Assembly (NCBI GenBank): GCA_003427395.1 | Contig: BFEA01000343.1 | Span: 1,459,381 to 1,515,636 of the forward strand | DNA length: 56,256 nucleotides | Source: Chara braunii | Taxonomy: Eukaryota; Streptophyta; Charophyceae; Charales; Characeae | Direction of reading: 5' to 3' | Part shown: positions 52,951 through 56,256 of the stretch, one piece after another | Numbering within the stretch: position 1 is the stretch's first letter | Layout: every line of letters starts with the position of its first letter | Notes under the pieces: model-generated | What the model was told of the DNA's origin: nothing | Databases searched by the model: none | The model's input: only the letters and a program-made list of their open reading frames with translations | Made by a program: the position numbers and the translations under genes

Positions 52951-54300
52951 GACACATAGGTTGTGAGGAGGGTAGTATGAGGAGGTAAAAGGCTGAACTG
53001 GCGAGTGCTCTGGAAAGGGTGTGGTGAAGCAGTGATGTAGGTGGAAATAACCATCGGTAGGGAGATGACGGTGGATGATTCCAATCTAAGGAGAGTGCGT
53101 CTATCTGAGATGCTTTTGTTGACCAATTTCTGGAGACGTATGTAGGGCGGACATGATGGTAGTCAGATGCGAAGACGTCTATTGTGGGTGTGTTTATTTC
53201 GGAGAATATTTCAACCTTTATGTGTCCTGCCAATCCCCAATCTGTATCATCCTCAATCTTGGAGATTGAATCGGCGATTGTATTCAAGGTTCTAGGTATC
53301 CAAACGGGGCTGAGGAGGGCATCGGAAGTGACAAGGATAGAGGCTATCTCGCGCAACCATGGGTTGAAGGAATCGTCGGTGGATTTCATTGCAAGGAGTA
53401 GTGTTGTAGCTGATTGACTATCTGAGTGAAGTCAGACAGATGCAGAGAAGAGGAGTTGGGGAAAGTTTGTGGAGAGGAATCTGAAGGTTTCGAGGATGGC
53501 GAAAAACTCTATGTGAGTGGATGCAGAGTTTAGTAGTGAATCGGGAAGGCATTGATTTAATGTAATAGACTGTTGGTGTAGTGGGTAAATAACAGTAACG
53601 ATTTGGGTTACTGAGGCGTCAGTGAAAATGGTTAGAGTTGTGGGTCTGATAGTCTAGAGCCTTCCTGGAAGGTGCGGAAGGTGAAGGATCCACCATTGGA
53701 GGTCTTGGATTAGGCTATCGAAGATTTGGATCGGTGAATCCCAGTTGGCGGGTGAGATGGCGTCGTAAAGTGAGGAGAGGTAGAGATGAGTGGGTAGGAA
53801 GGCTTTTGAAAGGGAAGCGAGTTTTCCTGCGAGCTTTGCGATTGTTCTGCTGGAAGGATTTGAGGAGGATTGAATGAGATTGAGTATCTTGAGCATCTTA
53901 TCGTCGGGGATTCTTGCTCGCTTAGAGTGAGAATCAAGAAAGAATCCAAGGAAACGAATAGACTGGGATGGAATGAAGGAGCATTTGGTAGTGTTGAGGG
54001 AAAAACCAAGGTTATGACGGAGAGCGACATAGTTGAAGGATTGTCAGAGAAGCAGCGGGAATTCCTGATTGGCAAGTGCAGAGTCATCTATGTATGAAGT
54101 TGCAAAGACATTTCGAATGCGGATTTCTGTCATTATTTCTTGTATGACAATTGTAAAAATCTAACAGGCAGAACAGATACCGAAACAGAGGGTTGTAAAT
54201 TGGTAGTTTTGACCATTCCAATTGAAAGCAAGGTAGGGGTGTGAGATAGGATGATCAGGGATGTGATAGTATCCATTTTTTATGTCAAAACATGTGAAAA
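52951..54300 (-). pseudogene. DIRS-like element: RT active site and RNase H (broken)
   Basis: Read leftwards from 54300: RT motif A FDIKNGYYHIPDH, CFGICSA, active site YIDD (54083-54094), LGFSLNTTKCSFIPS and RFLGFFLDSHSKRARIPDDK. A DIRS-type bridging region KLAGKLASLSKAFLPTHLYL and LIQDLQWWILHLPHLPGRL follows. RNase H has Asp in LTIFTDASVT, Glu in STHIEFFAIL, Asp in HSDSQSATT and Asp in TIADSISK. The tail IDVFASDYHHVRPTYVSR, SQIDALSLDWN is typical of DIRS elements. Stops include TAG and TGA near 54165, 54045, 53652 and 53425. The expected tyrosine recombinase is not in the window. Confidence 0.8.
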
Positions 54301-55083
54301 AGTCTTGTGCTGGGAAGCTAGAGAGATGGCAGTGGCATTGTCAACTGATTCATAATGAAAGGGAGGAAAGTAGACGAAGAGATTAACAAAATTTACATCG
54401 AGTATGAAACGAGTTTTTGATGAGTTTTCAATTGCGAATACAGGGTTAACGACGATGGGGTGTAAGGCGGGTTCAATGACTTCGTATGAAAGAAGTTGGA
54501 AAACTGTATCAGAGATGAATTTGATGTGATGGGGAGGATTGATGTCGTTGGGTAATGTGAGAGGAGGAGGAGAGGTAAGTTTGAGAGCCTGCTTGAAACG
54601 GGATGCGGGGAGGACAACTTTCACCATTCTTCTTACTTCAATAATCTTTGAGGTTTGAATGTGTGAAGTGCCCTTGAACTGGACTCTCACTCCGTGATTG
54701 ATCCATTGAAGTACTTGAGAATATCTTCTAGAAGAGTTAGAGAGAAAGAACGACCAATTGGAGAAATGGTTTGATGTGGAGGCGGCGAAGAAATTGCCAG
54801 TGTTTCTCAACCATAATGAATGTTCGTGAAAAGCGAAAGTGGCGAAACGAAGATCTGAAGTGGAGGGGGCTCTCTTGAGGTTGGAGAGGATATTGGGGAT
54901 GGAGGGTATCTGAAAAGGTTGAGGACTACGATGAATTTTTGGCGGCGTCAGACTGTGCGGTTCGTGATTGGTCGGAGTTCTTGTGGTCGTAATCGTTGAA
55001 GGACTTCTTGTGAGCACGATAGTAGTCGTAGCCTCTTTCCTTGTTCTCTTCATAGTGCCGCTTGGATAATAATTTTCTGCCAT
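54280..55083 (-). pseudogene. DIRS-like element: RT N-terminal region
   Basis: Frame of 267 codons overlapping the end of the gag-like gene in another frame, as is common in DIRS elements. It has a Thr/Pro-rich leader, then FSNWSFFLSNSSRRYSQVLQ, VLQWINHGVRVQF, an IKFISDTVFQLLSYEVIEPA segment and VNPVFAIENSSKTRFILDVN, the fingers region of RT. It ends at a TAA at 54280-54282, where a one-base shift leads to motif A. Confidence 0.7.
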
Positions 55084-55148
55084 CGTCTGGCTTGCTGTGG
55101 TCGTCCTTCTTTCGGTATGAAGAATATTCGGTTTCAGGGATACCCAAC
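54926..55148 (-). pseudogene. DIRS-like gag, second exon
   Basis: It follows the presumed intron acceptor and reads GIPETEYSSYRKKDDHSKPD, then a strongly charged tail (KRHYEENKERGYDYYRAHKK), ending at 54926. It probably binds nucleic acid. It overlaps the RT frame. Confidence 0.5.
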
Positions 55149-55255
55149 CTGCAAAATAAGAAGGGATAATCGATAAGCCCCTTTACGCGAACGACGTGGA
55201 CCTATTGGCAGTCCAGGGGGATAAATAGTATTTCGGGCGACGACCCTTTGCTTAC
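55149..55255 (-). other. Probable spliceosomal intron in DIRS-like gag (107 bp)
   Basis: On the minus strand GTAAGC (first base 55255) follows CACAT, and TTATTTTGCAG ends at 55149. Joining the two sides keeps the reading frame and removes the stop that would otherwise end the first exon. Confidence 0.55.
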
Positions 55256-56118
55256 ATGTGAGCGTCGCGTCTGACGAGGCTCATGCAGTAGTTGTACTCT
55301 GACTTGATGATTGATATTGCCTTGTCCATTGCGTGCCGCATTGCTTTGTCAAGTAGTTGCTTTGTGGACTTGTTGATGAGGGATTCAACACAGTCCTTTG
55401 CTACCGATGCCACTTTTGCGGTGAAGTCTGCTGCAAAGGCCTTCCCGATGGGATAGTAGGAGTAGTTCATATTTATCTCAAGGAAATGAATGTAAGCTTC
55501 GATCTGAGAATAGTAACAAGGGGAGACGAAGGTTGACTTTCATGAGGCAAGTTCCTCATATGTAGGCTGGGATTTCCCGTTGAGCTTCTGCTGGATCCCG
55601 TTCATTTCTGATTGAAGCCTTTGGTAAAGTTGATTGAGGCTTGAGTTCTCTTCGTGCTTCTCGAGGAGTTAGGTCTTGAGTTGCTCAATGGAGAGACAAC
55701 TTTCTTCTCTTTCGGCGACCATTTCCTGCTTGAGTCTCTCGAAGGCTTCAATAGTTGTTTGGGAAGAAGTAGGAGATGAAAGATCTGAATGAGGGAGAGT
55801 GAGGGGTGGTTGGGCATTAAAAGAAGGGGAGGGTGAGGTGGTTGGGAGTTGTGGTTGGGAAGGAGGAGGTGGTAGAGGATTCTTTAATTCTATGGCATGG
55901 ACATGCACCCTGTGGATCTCTTGTGTTGAGAGTAATTCGACATTGACGAGAAGATCGCTGAGGTTTTGGGACAGGGGGTTGATACAATCAACAATCTTGG
56001 CAGGTGTGAAGACAGGGGCTAAGATAGGGAGAACTGCATATACATCTGCTCCAATTAGAGATAAAGGACCTGATGCTGCAAGGAAGGTGTTGAGCCAGGG
56101 ATCCATCTGCACATACAT
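55252..56118 (-). pseudogene. gag: DIRS-like gag, first exon (two stops)
   Basis: ATG at 56118 (VQMDPWLNTFLAASGPLSL), then a helical region with CINPLSQNLSDLLVNVELL and a Pro-rich linker (NPLPPPPSQPQLP). A coiled-coil stretch follows (IEAFERLKQEMVAEREESC, LNQLYQRLQSEMNGIQQKL) and an Ala/Lys helix region near the end (KQLLDKAMRHAMDKAISI). A single frame runs through, interrupted by TAA at 55669-55671 and a TGA near 55541; CAA and CGA would explain them. Assigned as gag by position upstream of DIRS RT. Confidence 0.6.
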
Positions 56119-56256
56119 AGATTAACGATTAGATTTCCTTCATTTAGTTATTGTGCGTCTCTTACCTTTACTTGCTACCTTCTATTTTTCTCTCGCTCTT
56201 GGTCCTCTTCTCCCCTTCTGTTCTTCCCCCTCCACCCCTCTTTTTTTTTTTTTTTT
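56119..56256. other. Leader of DIRS-like element, no gene
   Basis: CT-rich on the plus strand, ending in a T run at the window edge. On the minus strand it is a purine-rich sequence upstream of the gag-like ATG. Confidence 0.4.

Larger units (their letters stand above)
52951..56118 (-). mobile_element. DIRS-like retrotransposon, truncated
   Basis: Gag-like gene, RT and RNase H in DIRS order on the minus strand, entering from the right. The element lacks the recombinase and both terminal repeats in this window. Its 3' side is replaced by the TTCAACGGGG block. DIRS elements insert by a tyrosine recombinase instead of an integrase; that part is missing here. Confidence 0.75.

Overview
The window is eukaryotic, repeat-dominated DNA. 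I found no convincing host gene, tRNA, rRNA or CRISPR. Almost all of it is retrotransposon sequence, mostly decayed. The organism cannot be fixed from the sequence. Two primer-binding sites match the 3' end of plant-type tRNA-Asp, there are AAACCCTA telo-boxes, a chromodomain Ty3/gypsy element and a DIRS-type element. From memory of similar polyproteins I lean towards a large-genome streptophyte (charophyte) alga, but a repeat-rich fungus is not excluded. This is inference only.

Layout, oldest to youngest. Element A is a plus-strand chromodomain Ty3/gypsy element (gag, protease, RT, RNase H and integrase start at about 2159-7170; rest of integrase and chromodomain at 49375-50501). Its integrase is split by element B (7171-49370), a plus-strand Ty3/gypsy element with LTRs of about 5.2 kb and a 4-bp TCGT target duplication. 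The RNase H of B is split by element C (23671-42304), a minus-strand Ty3/gypsy relative with a 4-bp ACGG duplication. To the right of A lie a 209-bp triple repeat, a block built from TTCAACGGGG motifs and hairpins, and a minus-strand DIRS-like element (about 56118-52950) with a probable intron.

The most unusual content has two parts. (1) Between its primer-binding site and gag, B carries a tightly packed array of accessory reading frames (13981-18605). At least two groups arose by tandem duplication: family I (three copies) and family II (two copies). I recognise neither. (2) Each LTR of C carries a pair of hammerhead-ribozyme-like motifs 156 bp apart, on the strand opposite to its gag-pol, inside a region dense in long palindromes. 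Other notable points are five 16-bp-phased CRE-like sites at the outer edge of the 5' LTR of C, and an almost unchanged 740-bp island inside the otherwise diverged LTRs of B.

Most broken reading frames in B, C and the DIRS element are single stop codons that look like C-to-T or G-to-A changes (CGA to TGA, CAG to TAG, CAA to TAA, TGG to TGA or TAG), plus homopolymer frameshifts. None of the elements looks able to move as it stands. Three runs of N (10548-10657, 24683-25207, 35982-36916) hide parts of the LTRs.
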